Source: Natrinema zhouii (GTDB lineage Archaea; Halobacteriota; Halobacteria; Halobacteriales; Natrialbaceae). From it: DNA of 64,000 nucleotides. The DNA is taken from contig NZ_CP059154.1 in NCBI RefSeq assembly GCF_013456555.2, forward strand, positions 3,596,001 through 3,660,000, written 5' to 3'. The notes beneath the pieces are model-generated. The model was not told the DNA's origin. It worked only from the letters and a program-made list of their open reading frames with translations, and searched no databases. Made by a program: the position numbers and the translations under genes. Positions 35,314 to 43,576 of this stretch are shown in pieces (position 1 is the stretch's first letter; each line of letters begins with the position of its first letter).

Positions 35314-37917
35314 ATGGTCGACTTTACCAGACGGAACTTGATGGCATCGTCAGTCGCGGCGGCCATCAGCACCGGAGCGATCGGCGTCGCCAGTGCACAG
35401 GACGGACCCAACGAACACGAGACGCTGGACGCACCGTACGTCGAGGGGACCATCGAACGGTTCTCGACGACGGCTCGAGGCGCGGAGGTCACGGGACCGT
35501 TCGTCTTCGAGACGGGCGAACTCCTCTACAGTCTCCAGGCACCGAGCAACGACAACCCCGAACCGTTCAATCGCGGCGGCGTCGGCGTCTTCGAGGGGTT
35601 CCAGTTCACCTTCAATGGGACGAACGACGAGTTCGACGAACTCGAGCCGCCACGAACCGAGAGCGAGCAGGGAACAGTGCTCTCGGCGGCGGGCGAGTAC
35701 ACGCTCCTCGCGCAGTACGGACAAGAGATCAACGGCGGGGCGGAGAAGTGGGGCCAGCCCCAGACCCCCGACGGAACGAACATGTCGGTCGGCGACAATC
35801 ACGACATGAACTTCTTCGTCTCGACGAACGAGGACGGCACCGAGGGCTACCTCTTTACGAACAACGAAACCACGCCCGGTGCCATCACGCGGACCCCGAT
35901 CAGTCGGACGGACGGCAGCTGGGACGCCGACCTCGAGAACGCGGACGAGCTCGAGAACCACGAGGCGTTCCGCGATATCGGCGGCACGAAGATCAACTGC
36001 TACGGCGACCTGAGTCCGTGGGAGACGCCCCTCTCCGCGGAAGAGGACTACGGCCATCCGCGCGTCAACGGGATCGCGACGGTCAGCGACATCGTCGAAG
36101 AGGGCAGCGGCGTCGGCCTGCGCGGAGGCAGCGAGTTCTACAACCGCCCCAACATCTCCGAGGTCGGGGATGCCCTCGAGGAGATCTTCGGCGACGAGGC
36201 CTGGTCGCCGATGGGTCTCTGGTCGAACGCAGGCGTCGAGGAACTCGCCGCCTACCTCGGTTCGGAGCGCATCGACCGGACGGAAGCGGGCAACGAGCGA
36301 ACGCCCATCAACGACGAGTTCCCCAACCGCTATCGCTACGGCAAGATCGTCGAAATCACCGACCCGACCGCCGCGGAACCGACGCCGGTCAAGCATCACG
36401 TCTTCGGTCGGGCCGCCTGGGAGTGTCCGGAGGTCCTGCCCGACGAGCGGACCGTCTACCTCGCCTCCGACGGCGGCGCGAAGGGGATCTACAAGTTCGT
36501 CGCGGACGAGCCGATCCCCGAGTACGACAGCCGGATGGACGTCCGCGGCACGCTGTACGCCATGAAGGCGAGCGAGATCGGCGAGGGGCCGGTCGCCGAG
36601 ACGGATCTCGAGGTCGAGTGGCTCGAACTCGGCACCGCGAGCAACGCCGAGGTCGAGTCCTGGATCGCCGACTACGACGGGATCACGCAGGTCGAGTACC
36701 TCGAGACCCACGCCGAAACCGACTGGGAAGACGACCTCGAGACCGCGCTCGCGGAAGCCGATGAGGAAGTCGCGATCAACGGCAACCGGGACTACATCAC
36801 CGACGAGGAGATCGTCGAGTGGGCGGATCAGTACGAGGCACACGGCCCCGATGGCGTCGACGAAGAGCTTCGCCGCATCCCCTTCCTCGAGACCCGCGCG
36901 GCCGCCAAGGAGATCGGCGCGAGCATCGAGTTCAACAAGGCCGAGGGGATCGACGCCCACGACGCGGCCGAACCCGGCGACTTCATCTACTTCGGTATCT
37001 CCTCGCTCGGCGGTTACATGACCGACGATCAGGGGGAGCTCCGATTCGACGAGGTCGAGAGCGGCGTCCTCTACCGCGCCGAACTCGAGGAGGGGTACGA
37101 CGTCTCCCGGCTCGAGCCGGTCGTCGTCGGCCCGAACGGTAGCGACCCCGAATCCCTGAAAGACGTCTCGCTCATCAACGTCGACAACGTCATGGTGATG
37201 GACGACGGCCGCGTCCTCCTCTGTGAGGACAAGGGGAGTTTCGGCCGCTCGTACCCCAACGACGCGATGTGGGTCTACGAGCCGCCGACATCGCTTCGTG
37301 TGGGCTCCGTCGCCGTCAGCCAGGAGGCTACCGGCGAGGTCGATCTGACGCTCTCGTCGGTACCCGACGGCCTCGCCGGCGGCAGTATCACCGTCTCCCT
37401 CGAGCACACCGACGTCGCCGAAATCACGGGCGCGACCTACCACGACGCGCTCGAACTCACCGCCGGTCCGACGATCAGCGACGATGGCTCGACGGTCGAA
37501 TTTCGGTTCGCGGACATCGACGACGCGATCGAGCCCGGCGCGATGAACGTGACGCTGGCGAGCGTCGAACTCGAGGGCGTCGGGACCGGAACGACGGATA
37601 TCACGGTCGACGTGCAAGCGCTGGACGACGACGACGGAGCCGCTATCGACCCCCAGCGCCGTCCCGGCGTGGTGGTTACCGGCCCACCGCCGATCGGTGG
37701 CGGGCCGGGCGGTTCCGGCAGGGCACCGACCGATCCGGACGGCGACGGCCGATTCGAGGACGTCAACGGCAACGGCCGACTCGACTACAACGACGTCGTC
37801 TTGCTGTTCGATCACATCGAGGACGACTCGGTGACGCTCAACGCCGACGCCTACGGCTTCAACGAGAACGGCCGCATTGACTACGACGACATCGACGAAC
37901 TGTACGACGATCTGTGA
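35314..37917 (+). CDS. phoX: secreted PhoX-type phosphatase with cohesin and dockerin modules
   Basis: A Tat signal (TRRNLMASSVAAAISTGAIGVASA) exports the folded enzyme. Residues about 40-655 are a PhoX/DUF839 beta-propeller phosphatase (NHDMNFFVSTNED, WGRAAWECPEVLPDERTVY-type block, and the calcium-binding DGRVLLCEDKGSFGRSYPNDAMWVY). Residues about 660-790 form a cohesin-like domain, and residues 808-867 a dockerin-like pair of calcium loops (DPDGDGRFEDVNGNGRLDYND, NENGRIDYDDID). PhoX enzymes release phosphate from organic esters outside the cell. The last bases overlap a possible GTG start of the anchored-cohesin gene that follows, so the two are coupled. The exact phosphatase substrate is unknown. 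Confidence 0.85.
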   Translation: MVDFTRRNLMASSVAAAISTGAIGVASAQDGPNEHETLDAPYVEGTIERFSTTARGAEVTGPFVFETGELLYSLQAPSNDNPEPFNRGGVGVFEGFQFTFNGTNDEFDELEPPRTESEQGTVLSAAGEYTLLAQYGQEINGGAEKWGQPQTPDGTNMSVGDNHDMNFFVSTNEDGTEGYLFTNNETTPGAITRTPISRTDGSWDADLENADELENHEAFRDIGGTKINCYGDLSPWETPLSAEEDYGHPRVNGIATVSDIVEEGSGVGLRGGSEFYNRPNISEVGDALEEIFGDEAWSPMGLWSNAGVEELAAYLGSERIDRTEAGNERTPINDEFPNRYRYGKIVEITDPTAAEPTPVKHHVFGRAAWECPEVLPDERTVYLASDGGAKGIYKFVADEPIPEYDSRMDVRGTLYAMKASEIGEGPVAETDLEVEWLELGTASNAEVESWIADYDGITQVEYLETHAETDWEDDLETALAEADEEVAINGNRDYITDEEIVEWADQYEAHGPDGVDEELRRIPFLETRAAAKEIGASIEFNKAEGIDAHDAAEPGDFIYFGISSLGGYMTDDQGELRFDEVESGVLYRAELEEGYDVSRLEPVVVGPNGSDPESLKDVSLINVDNVMVMDDGRVLLCEDKGSFGRSYPNDAMWVYEPPTSLRVGSVAVSQEATGEVDLTLSSVPDGLAGGSITVSLEHTDVAEITGATYHDALELTAGPTISDDGSTVEFRFADIDDAIEPGAMNVTLASVELEGVGTGTTDITVDVQALDDDDGAAIDPQRRPGVVVTGPPPIGGGPGGSGRAPTDPDGDGRFEDVNGNGRLDYNDVVLLFDHIEDDSVTLNADAYGFNENGRIDYDDIDELYDDL

Positions 37918-37922
37918 GGCGG

Positions 37923-38723
37923 ATGGAACGACCAGACGCCGATTCGGCCACGACCGCACGGCGGGGCCGAGCTGACGAGTCGGCTTCGATCAGTTGGCCG
38001 AGATCACGGCGACGGACGGTGACGGCGCTCGTCGTCGGGCTCGTGGTCTGTCTGGTAACCCTTCCGGCTCCGATTGCGGCCGCAAGCGAGGGTCCGCCGT
38101 CCGTCTCCGGTGTGGACACCACAGCGACGGCAGCGGCCGAGAGCACGCTCGTCGTCACCGATGCGACCGTCGAGCCCGGGACCACCACGACACACCGGAT
38201 CGCGCTCACCGACGCGCCGGACGGCCTCGCCGGCTTCGAGGTCACGCTCGAGCTGTCCGGCGACGCCACAAGGGTCTCGAACGCCAGCTATCCCGACGCG
38301 TACGGGCTGACAACTGAGCCGATCACGAGCGCCGACGGCCGATCGGTGACCGTCGAGGCCGCGGACCTCACCGACGAAGTGACGCCGGGGGCGACCGACG
38401 TCACCCTCGCGACCGTCGAGGTGAACGCCACCGAGACTGCGACCGGTTCGACGACGCTGCGAGTGACAGAGTCCCAGGTCGACGCCGACGACGGCAGCCG
38501 CATCGAACCGGCGCTCGAGTCGGGGACGCTCACCGTCGGCGAGGACGGACCGACCGCCGCGTCATCGCAGGACGAAGGGGACGGGTCGGAGGGAGAGGCC
38601 GCAGTAGATGGGGCGGGTCCGTCGGGATCGGATTCGTCGGAACCGGTTCCCGGCTTCGCCGCCGGATCGGCGATCGGTGCGATAGCCGTTCTCGCGGCCG
38701 CCTTGCTCGCGCGGTCCCGCTGA
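37923..38723 (+). CDS. membrane-anchored cohesin-like protein (PGF-CTERM type)
   Basis: A signal anchor (TVTALVVGLVVCLVTLPAPIAAAS) leads to a cohesin-like domain of about 130 residues that shares PDGLAG..(V/S), SADGRSVTV, TPGATDVTLATVEV and TGSTTLRV with the module in the preceding phosphatase. A Ser/Asp/Gly-rich stalk follows, then EPVPGFAAGSAIGAIAVLAAALLARSR, an archaeosortase-type PGF-CTERM signal (PGF, hydrophobic helix, basic end). The protein should be a surface receptor for dockerin-bearing partners. ATG 37923 is used; a GTG at 37914 overlaps the phoX stop. Confidence 0.8.
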   Translation: MERPDADSATTARRGRADESASISWPRSRRRTVTALVVGLVVCLVTLPAPIAAASEGPPSVSGVDTTATAAAESTLVVTDATVEPGTTTTHRIALTDAPDGLAGFEVTLELSGDATRVSNASYPDAYGLTTEPITSADGRSVTVEAADLTDEVTPGATDVTLATVEVNATETATGSTTLRVTESQVDADDGSRIEPALESGTLTVGEDGPTAASSQDEGDGSEGEAAVDGAGPSGSDSSEPVPGFAAGSAIGAIAVLAAALLARSR

Positions 38724-38809
38724 CGCCTCCCGATCGGCTTTCTGTTGGACACCGTTCGCGACATCGAAAGCGGACGGCCTCGTCCGTTCGATCGATCGCC
38801 CGATTCGCT

Positions 38810-38853
38810 GGTTCAGCCCCAAGGCGCCCCCTCGAAGGGAGGTGAGCTGAACC
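38810..38853. promoter_or_regulatory. stem-loop upstream of the metY promoter
   Basis: Eight-base perfect arms (GGTTCAGC at 38810-38817, GCTGAACC at 38846-38853) enclose an inner small hairpin (CCCT...AGGG). The structure lies before the TATA-like sequence near 38870 and so should not be part of a leaderless mRNA. It could be a binding site, or the end of a decayed transposon. Confidence 0.35.
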
Positions 38854-38897
38854 GGTTCGTCCAGTAACTTTACCGTATACCGGTTTCTATACCCGCT

Positions 38898-40190
38898 ATG
38901 AGCGACGATTCCGACTCGGAAGCGCACCGCTTCGCAACGAACAGCGTCCACGCCGGCCAGGAACCGGACTCAGCCACGGGGGCCCGCGCGCCGCCGATCT
39001 ATCAGACCACGTCCTACGTCTTCGACGACACGGACCACGCCGCCGCGCTGTTCGGGCTCGAGGAGACGGGCAACATCTACTCGCGGATCATGAACCCGAC
39101 GAACGCGATGCTCGAGGAGCGCATCGCGACGCTCGAGGGCGGCGTCGGCGCGCTCGCCACCTCGTCGGGGATGGCCGCGTTCGATCTCGCGACGTTCATT
39201 CTCGCAGAGGTCGGCGACAACATCGTCTCCTCGTCGGCGCTGTACGGCGGAACCTACACCTACCTCACCCACACCGTCGCGAAGCGCGGGATCGAAACCA
39301 AGTTCGTCGACACGCTCGACTACGACGCCTACGCGGACGCGATCGACGACGACACCGCGTTCGTCCACCTCGAGACGATCGGCAACCCGGCGCTCGTGAC
39401 GCCGGATATCGAGCGCATCGCCGACATCGCCCACGAGCACGACGTGCCGCTGTTCGTCGACAACACCTTCGCGACGCCGTATCTGTGCCGACCGCTCGAG
39501 CACGGCGCGGACCTGGTCTGGAACTCGACAACCAAGTGGATCCACGGCGCTGGCTCGACCGTCGGCGGGATCCTCGTCGACGGCGGCTCGTTCCCGTGGG
39601 AGGAGGGTGACTACCCCGAAATCACCGAACCGAACCCGGCCTACCACGGCGTCAACTTCCGCGAGACGTTCGGCGACATGGCCTTCTCGGTCGTCGCCCG
39701 CACCCGCGGGCTGCGGGATCTGGGCAACCAGCAGTCGCCCTTCGACGCCTGGACGACCCTGCAGAAACTCGAGTCGCTGCCCCTGCGAATGGAAAAGCAC
39801 TGCGACAACGCGATGGCCGTTGCGGAGTACCTCGAGGACCACTCGGCGATCGACTGGGTCAACTACCCCGGCCTCGAGAGCCACGAGACCCACGAGGAAG
39901 CCAGCGAGTACCTCGAGGGGGGCTACGGCGGCATGATCACGTTCGGACTCGAGGGCGGCTACGACGCCGCGGAAACGGTCTGCAACGAGGTCGAACTCAC
40001 GAGCATGCTCGCGAACGTCGGCGACGCGAAGACGTTGATCATCCACCCCGCGAGCACAACCCATCAGCAACTCACCGAGGAGGAGAAACTGGCCGGCGGC
40101 GTCACCGACGACCTCGTGCGCCTCTCGGTGGGAATCGAGGACGTCGACGACGTGATCGCGGACCTCGATCGGGCGATCGAGCAGGTGTAG
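38898..40190 (+). CDS. metY: O-acetylhomoserine aminocarboxypropyltransferase (sulfhydrylase)
   Basis: A pyridoxal-phosphate enzyme of the Cys/Met metabolism family, 430 residues: [31 protein letters not shown], then [16 protein letters not shown], the aspartate-anchoring [16 protein letters not shown], and the Schiff-base lysine in [16 protein letters not shown] (Lys213), ending with [18 protein letters not shown]. It condenses O-acetylhomoserine with sulfide to give homocysteine, a direct route to methionine. In haloarchaea it is often followed by metX. Here no metX follows within the window. Confidence 0.93.
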   Translation: MSDDSDSEAHRFATNSVHAGQEPDSATGARAPPIYQTTSYVFDDTDHAAALFGLEETGNIYSRIMNPTNAMLEERIATLEGGVGALATSSGMAAFDLATFILAEVGDNIVSSSALYGGTYTYLTHTVAKRGIETKFVDTLDYDAYADAIDDDTAFVHLETIGNPALVTPDIERIADIAHEHDVPLFVDNTFATPYLCRPLEHGADLVWNSTTKWIHGAGSTVGGILVDGGSFPWEEGDYPEITEPNPAYHGVNFRETFGDMAFSVVARTRGLRDLGNQQSPFDAWTTLQKLESLPLRMEKHCDNAMAVAEYLEDHSAIDWVNYPGLESHETHEEASEYLEGGYGGMITFGLEGGYDAAETVCNEVELTSMLANVGDAKTLIIHPASTTHQQLTEEEKLAGGVTDDLVRLSVGIEDVDDVIADLDRAIEQV

Positions 40191-40329
40191 GACTGATAAC
40201 GACTCCGGCCGTGACTGATGACAACCTCGATCCGAGCCAACAGTGACCCCGGGTATGGCCGCTACCGACGGTTTCATCTCGTCGTGACTAGCCCCCGTCG
40301 TTAAGGTCGCGGACTTCGACTGGTCAGCT

Positions 40330-40719
40330 ATGCCGACCGGAATACTCACACCAGAGACGTCGGAACAGATCGTGACGACCTGTCGAACGGCCATCGGTGA
40401 CAGCCTCCGTTCGGTCACCTACTTCACGCGTGACGACTACGAACAGGTCTACCTCCGCGAAGACCTCGAGCGCGACGCCGACCTCTCGACGTTCATCGGT
40501 CACGAGTGGCGCGGGTTCAAAACCACGCAGACCGCCTACGAGGGATCGGAACTCGGTTCCTACGAGTACACGATCCGCGTGTTCGAGAACGGGTTTCTGA
40601 TTCGCGTGACCAACGACAGCCAGGGCGTCTTCGTCACGACTGACGGGCTGACGATCAAAGACTTCGAAGAAGTCGCAACGGCGCTGGACTCGTTCCTCAC
40701 CGGAAGCGAACTTTCGTAG
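40330..40719 (+). CDS. DUF7522-like conserved haloarchaeal protein
   Basis: A 129-residue soluble protein, MPTGILTPETSEQIVTTCRTAIGDSLRSVTYFTRDDYEQVYLRED, with alternating beta strands and an FENGFLIRVTNDSQGVFVTTDG C-terminal sheet. I recognise it as a conserved haloarchaeal family (DUF7522-like) of unknown function. Start ATG 40330 lies in an ordinary intergenic gap of 139 bases. Nothing nearby defines its role. Confidence 0.7.
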   Translation: MPTGILTPETSEQIVTTCRTAIGDSLRSVTYFTRDDYEQVYLREDLERDADLSTFIGHEWRGFKTTQTAYEGSELGSYEYTIRVFENGFLIRVTNDSQGVFVTTDGLTIKDFEEVATALDSFLTGSELS

Positions 40720-40951
40720 CGTCGCCGCTCGAGCGCTCGGGGTTGCGGTCGTCCCCCTCGTTCCTCACTTCCTCGAACTCCTCGTCGACAGCTCGGCCAC
40801 CGACCGACAGGCTGGAGCCGAAGTCGCCGTCCGTTCCGAGGAGTGTCGCCGGTTTTCGGACGCTGTCGAACCAATGTCTCGTCCGCCCGCACACTGCTCC
40901 ACACGAGTAGCACAACGTAACACCCTTTTCCGCCACGCCCGTGCGTCCGAA
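40697..40951 (-). CDS. possible small Cys-containing protein
   Basis: An acidic minus-strand frame whose product contains VTLCYSCGAVCGRTRHWFDSVRKP and then GRAVDEEFEEVRNEGDDRNPERSSGD. The composition is acidic rather than the Arg/Pro-rich pattern expected of a non-coding frame, and a Cys cluster (CxxCxxxC) is present. The end overlaps the preceding gene by 23 bases and the start is close to the divergent gene at 40953. Weakly supported; it may be a remnant. Confidence 0.28.
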   Translation of the reverse strand, partial: FGRTGVAEKGVTLCYSCGAVCGRTRHWFDSVRKPATLLGTDGDFGSSLSVGGRAVDEEFEEVRNEGDDRNPERSSGDATKVRFR

Positions 40952-40952
40952 C

Positions 40953-41483
40953 ATGACTGACCTTCCAGCCTCCATCGAACGCGAACTCGAGTCACACGAC
41001 GCGTTCGAACGGACCGACGATGGCTACGACCTCACGACGACCGTCTTCGAGACGACCGTTACGGCCGACGACGCCGAGGGAAAGCGCGATGGCCGCTTTC
41101 TGGTCACCGTCGTCCTCCCGACGCTCGACGCCGCCGTCGCCGACGAGGTCGTCGCGGAGCCCGTCGAGAACGGCTGGTTCGAAACCCTCGAGCGCCGCCT
41201 CAAGGACGTCTTCACCGTCGCCCGCACGAGCACGCACGACGAACCGGTCGTCGAGTGCGATCTCGACGAAGTTCGGGTTCACCTCGAGTACACCGCGTGG
41301 GACGCCGGCGAGGGCGCCGAGGACGCCAAGGCGCTGATCGAGTTCGTCGAAGGGACGTTCGCTCAGGGGATCATCCCTGGCTACGACTATCGCGGCGAGG
41401 CTGCGACGTTGCTCGAGAACGCCCAGAATAGGGGACAGCAGACTGCAGATGGAGACGGAAGCAGTGGCGGTATGCCAATGTAA
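40953..41483 (+). CDS. DUF5813-like conserved haloarchaeal protein
   Basis: A 176-residue soluble, acidic protein: MTDLPASIERELESHDAFERTDDGYDLTTTVFETTVTADDA, VTVVLPTLDAAVADEVVAEPVENGWFETLERRLKDV, then VRVHLEYTAWDAGEGAEDAKALIEFVEGTFAQGIIPGYDY. This series fits DUF5813, a haloarchaeal family without assigned function. The disordered tail is Gly/Gln/Met-rich. ATG 40953 is used; a GTG at 40941 in frame adds four residues. Confidence 0.75.
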   Translation: MTDLPASIERELESHDAFERTDDGYDLTTTVFETTVTADDAEGKRDGRFLVTVVLPTLDAAVADEVVAEPVENGWFETLERRLKDVFTVARTSTHDEPVVECDLDEVRVHLEYTAWDAGEGAEDAKALIEFVEGTFAQGIIPGYDYRGEAATLLENAQNRGQQTADGDGSSGGMPM

Positions 41484-41546
41484 TTGCGGCACCGTCCGCT
41501 CCACTGTAGAAAATTCCCGAATCCGTTTGATCGGCCATTCCCGCGG

Positions 41547-41720
41547 TTATCGATCCGCGGTATGGACCTCGGCCCAGAGATACCCGATTCCAATACAGGA
41601 GTAGAGAAGCCCGAAGATAGCGAACATCAACTCGCTTTGTACGACGTACGAACCCGCCTGAACGAGTCCCAAGAGAACCATCGCGATCCCGATGATCGCT
41701 TTGTGTCGTTTCTGGACCAT
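41547..41720 (-). CDS. small two-helix membrane protein
   Basis: Fifty-seven residues with two hydrophobic segments: AIIGIAMVLLGLVQAGSYVV and ELMFAIFGLLYSCIGIGYLWAEVH. A basic start (MVQKRHK) would stay in the cytoplasm. It converges on the DUF5813-like gene. Start ATG 41720 is preferred to the upstream GTG at 41738. Confidence 0.6.
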   Translation of the reverse strand: MVQKRHKAIIGIAMVLLGLVQAGSYVVQSELMFAIFGLLYSCIGIGYLWAEVHTADR

Positions 41721-42078
41721 ATCGATTTGATAGTCCACTCGAGTGATAAATTCGTCCCATCTCGGTCGCGTCCGAGCACAGCCATACTAGAGAGACGCGA
41801 CTGCGGTGGCCGGGAGCGTGGCTCGAGCAAATGCGAGAGTCGCGCGACCCGGGGGAGGGCAGGCTGTTACACGAACGACCGCGAGCGACCGCAGGGAGCG
41901 AGCGGGCCGACGACTGATATGGAGCGAACAAAGTGAGCGGAATGGAAGGAGGAGTGCTTTTAATCGAATTTTTGCCGAGGGCGCGGCTTTGCCGCGCCCG
42001 TGGTTCGAAAGGCGCTATGCGCCTTTCGTCATCACGAGAGAGCTTCGCTCTCTCGAACGACAGCGCAAAACTTCGTTG
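41721..42078. other. non-coding region with tandem hairpins
   Basis: About 350 bases without a gene. The first 230 bases are rich in gcgag/cgagc words common in haloarchaeal intergenic DNA. The last 100 bases hold the hairpin array described separately, ending right at the stop codon of the Lrp-type gene. Confidence 0.55.
41979..42055. repeat. tandem array of three hairpins with three-base loops
   Basis: Perfect arms GGGCGCGGC (41979-41987 with 41991-41999), CGAAAGGCGC (42006-42015 with 42019-42028) and CGAGAGAGC (42035-42043 with 42047-42055). Loops are TTT, TAT and TTC. Starts are 27 and 29 bases apart. The array is followed by CGACAGCGC, a nine-base word also present between hairpins 2 and 3 of the gpmI array, and by a degenerate fourth stem that runs into the Lrp gene stop. 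Position suggests insertion or termination function at the 3' end of that gene. Confidence 0.75.
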
Positions 42079-42309
42079 CTAGTCCATCGCAATATACGTC
42101 TGCGTATCCTCGACGCCCTCGATGGCCTGAATGTGGGTCGCTGCGATCTCCTTGACCGCGGCCGGCGATTCGACCTGCGTTTTCGCGATGAGGTCGACGT
42201 CGCCGGCGACGATGTGGGCCGATTGCACGCCGTCGATGGCTTCGATGGTGTCTTTGAGTCGATCCGCCTCGCCCGTGTTCGCTTTGATCATGATGAACGC
42301 TGTAACCAT
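42079..42309 (-). CDS. stand-alone Lrp/AsnC ligand-binding (RAM) domain protein
   Basis: Seventy-six residues, MVTAFIMIKANTGEADRLKDTIEAIDGVQSAHIVAGDVDLIAK and on, with the RAM fold GVQ.AH.V.GD.D pattern and no DNA-binding domain. Stand-alone RAM proteins oligomerise and bind amino acids or other effectors. Its ATG overlaps the final base of the TrkA-like gene, so the two are translationally coupled. A second RAM protein lies on the other side of that gene. Confidence 0.88.
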   Translation of the reverse strand: MVTAFIMIKANTGEADRLKDTIEAIDGVQSAHIVAGDVDLIAKTQVESPAAVKEIAATHIQAIEGVEDTQTYIAMD

Positions 42310-43076
42310 CAGTTGACACCTCCAGTATCGGACTCCGTCTCTTGGTCCGACTCCGTCTCCAGCAGCTCCGTCGCCGCCGAACTCGAGCCTGAGCCCGCGT
42401 TGGCGGCCGCTCGGTTCGGCGTCTCACCGACCAGGAGCTGTCGCACCTCGCTCAGGACGTCGAAGTCCGCGAGGACGACGAGTCGGTCGCCGTCCTCGAG
42501 CGAGAGGTCCTCGGTCGGGATGCCGAGGGGCTGGTCGCCCTTGCCGAACGCGAGGACGGTCGCGTCGGCGGGCAGTTGCAGTTCGCTGATCGTATAGCCG
42601 TTGACGGGAGCCTCGGTGGTAATCGTGAGTTCGACGACCTGCAGGTGCGGGGCGATGTCGGCGATAGCGCGGATCGTGCCGCCAAGCAGGGCGTTTTTCG
42701 CGCCGATCGCGCCCAGCCGCTCGGGGTAGATGATCTCGTCGACCTGATCGGCGTACTTCCGGTAGATTCCCTCGCGGTAGGCCTCGTCGATCCGCATGAC
42801 GGTTCGACAGCCGTAGTGGTTGCCGATCATGCAGGCGGTAAAGTTGACGTTGAGGTCGCCCGACAGTGCGCCGACGGCGTCGGCCGACTCGATGCCGGCC
42901 TCCTCGAGGACGTCTTCGCGAGAGCCGTCGCCCTCGACGACGGTAAAACCCTGATTACGGGCGCGCCTGAGCGTCGGCTCGTCGCGTTCGACCAGCGTTA
43001 CGTCGTGGTCTTCGTCCCGCAGGACGCGCGCCGTCCGCAGCCCGACCCGTCCGGCCCCGATAATGACGAACTGCAT
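42309..43076 (-). CDS. TrkA-type potassium-uptake regulatory protein
   Basis: A 255-residue protein with an RCK_N/Rossmann domain (MQFVIIGAGRVGLRTARVLRDEDHDVTLVERDEPTLRRA, then VVEGDGSREDVLEEAGIESADAVGAL) and a TrkA_C domain (LQVVELTITTEAPVNGYTISELQLPADATVLAFGKGDQPLGIPTEDLSLEDGDRLVVLADF). Such proteins gate K+ transport by binding NAD(H) or nucleotides. A Ser/Glu-rich tail follows. It overlaps the downstream RAM protein by one base. No transporter subunit is encoded next to it. Confidence 0.88.
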   Translation of the reverse strand: MQFVIIGAGRVGLRTARVLRDEDHDVTLVERDEPTLRRARNQGFTVVEGDGSREDVLEEAGIESADAVGALSGDLNVNFTACMIGNHYGCRTVMRIDEAYREGIYRKYADQVDEIIYPERLGAIGAKNALLGGTIRAIADIAPHLQVVELTITTEAPVNGYTISELQLPADATVLAFGKGDQPLGIPTEDLSLEDGDRLVVLADFDVLSEVRQLLVGETPNRAAANAGSGSSSAATELLETESDQETESDTGGVN

Positions 43077-43231
43077 GGACAGGGATACGCCCGCCCCGGT
43101 GAATAAGTTTGCCCCCGACTACCATGGCACCAGTTCGATCGAAGCGCGACTCGAGCGAGGAGAACACCGACAAGAGACGCCGTGACGGCGGGGTCGACAG
43201 CCGCGGAATGAGGGATGCAGTGACCGATCGG

Positions 43232-43462
43232 CTACCCCATCGCGATATACGTCTTCGTATTAGTGACGCCATCGAGGCCCTGCATGCTCGAGGAGACGGC
43301 CTGGAGCACGTCGTAGATTTCCGGCACGTCGACCTCCGCGATAATGTCGTAGTTACCCGCGACGATGTGGGCGTCGGCGACCGACTCGAGGCCGTTGATC
43401 TCCGCGAGCAGCCCTTCGGATTTTCCGGCGGCCGTCTTCACCATGATGAACGCGTGGACCAT
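43232..43462 (-). CDS. second stand-alone Lrp/AsnC RAM domain protein
   Basis: A 76-residue homologue of the product at 42079: MVHAFIMVKTAAGKSEGLLAEINGLESVADAHIVAGNYDIIAEVD, ending GVTNTKTYIAMG. Both share the HIVAG.(Y/V)D.I....V core and the TYIAM end. It is the first gene of the RAM-TrkA-RAM unit, 155 bases upstream of the TrkA start. ATG 43462 replaces an upstream start that adds eight residues. Confidence 0.85.
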   Translation of the reverse strand: MVHAFIMVKTAAGKSEGLLAEINGLESVADAHIVAGNYDIIAEVDVPEIYDVLQAVSSSMQGLDGVTNTKTYIAMG

Positions 43463-43576
43463 CGGCAGTGTGGTACACTCTGGCACGACTAAAGCCTTTG
43501 CCCGTGTTAAGCCCCGAAGCGACGAGTGTCGCGCCGGTTCCCGAACGTCGGAACCGGATCTGCCCGAACTCGGTCG

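Noticed and set aside
38810..38853. Terminal end of an IS200/IS605-type element
   Set aside because: The stem-loop resembles such ends loosely, but there is no transposase, TnpB or matching second end in the flanks.
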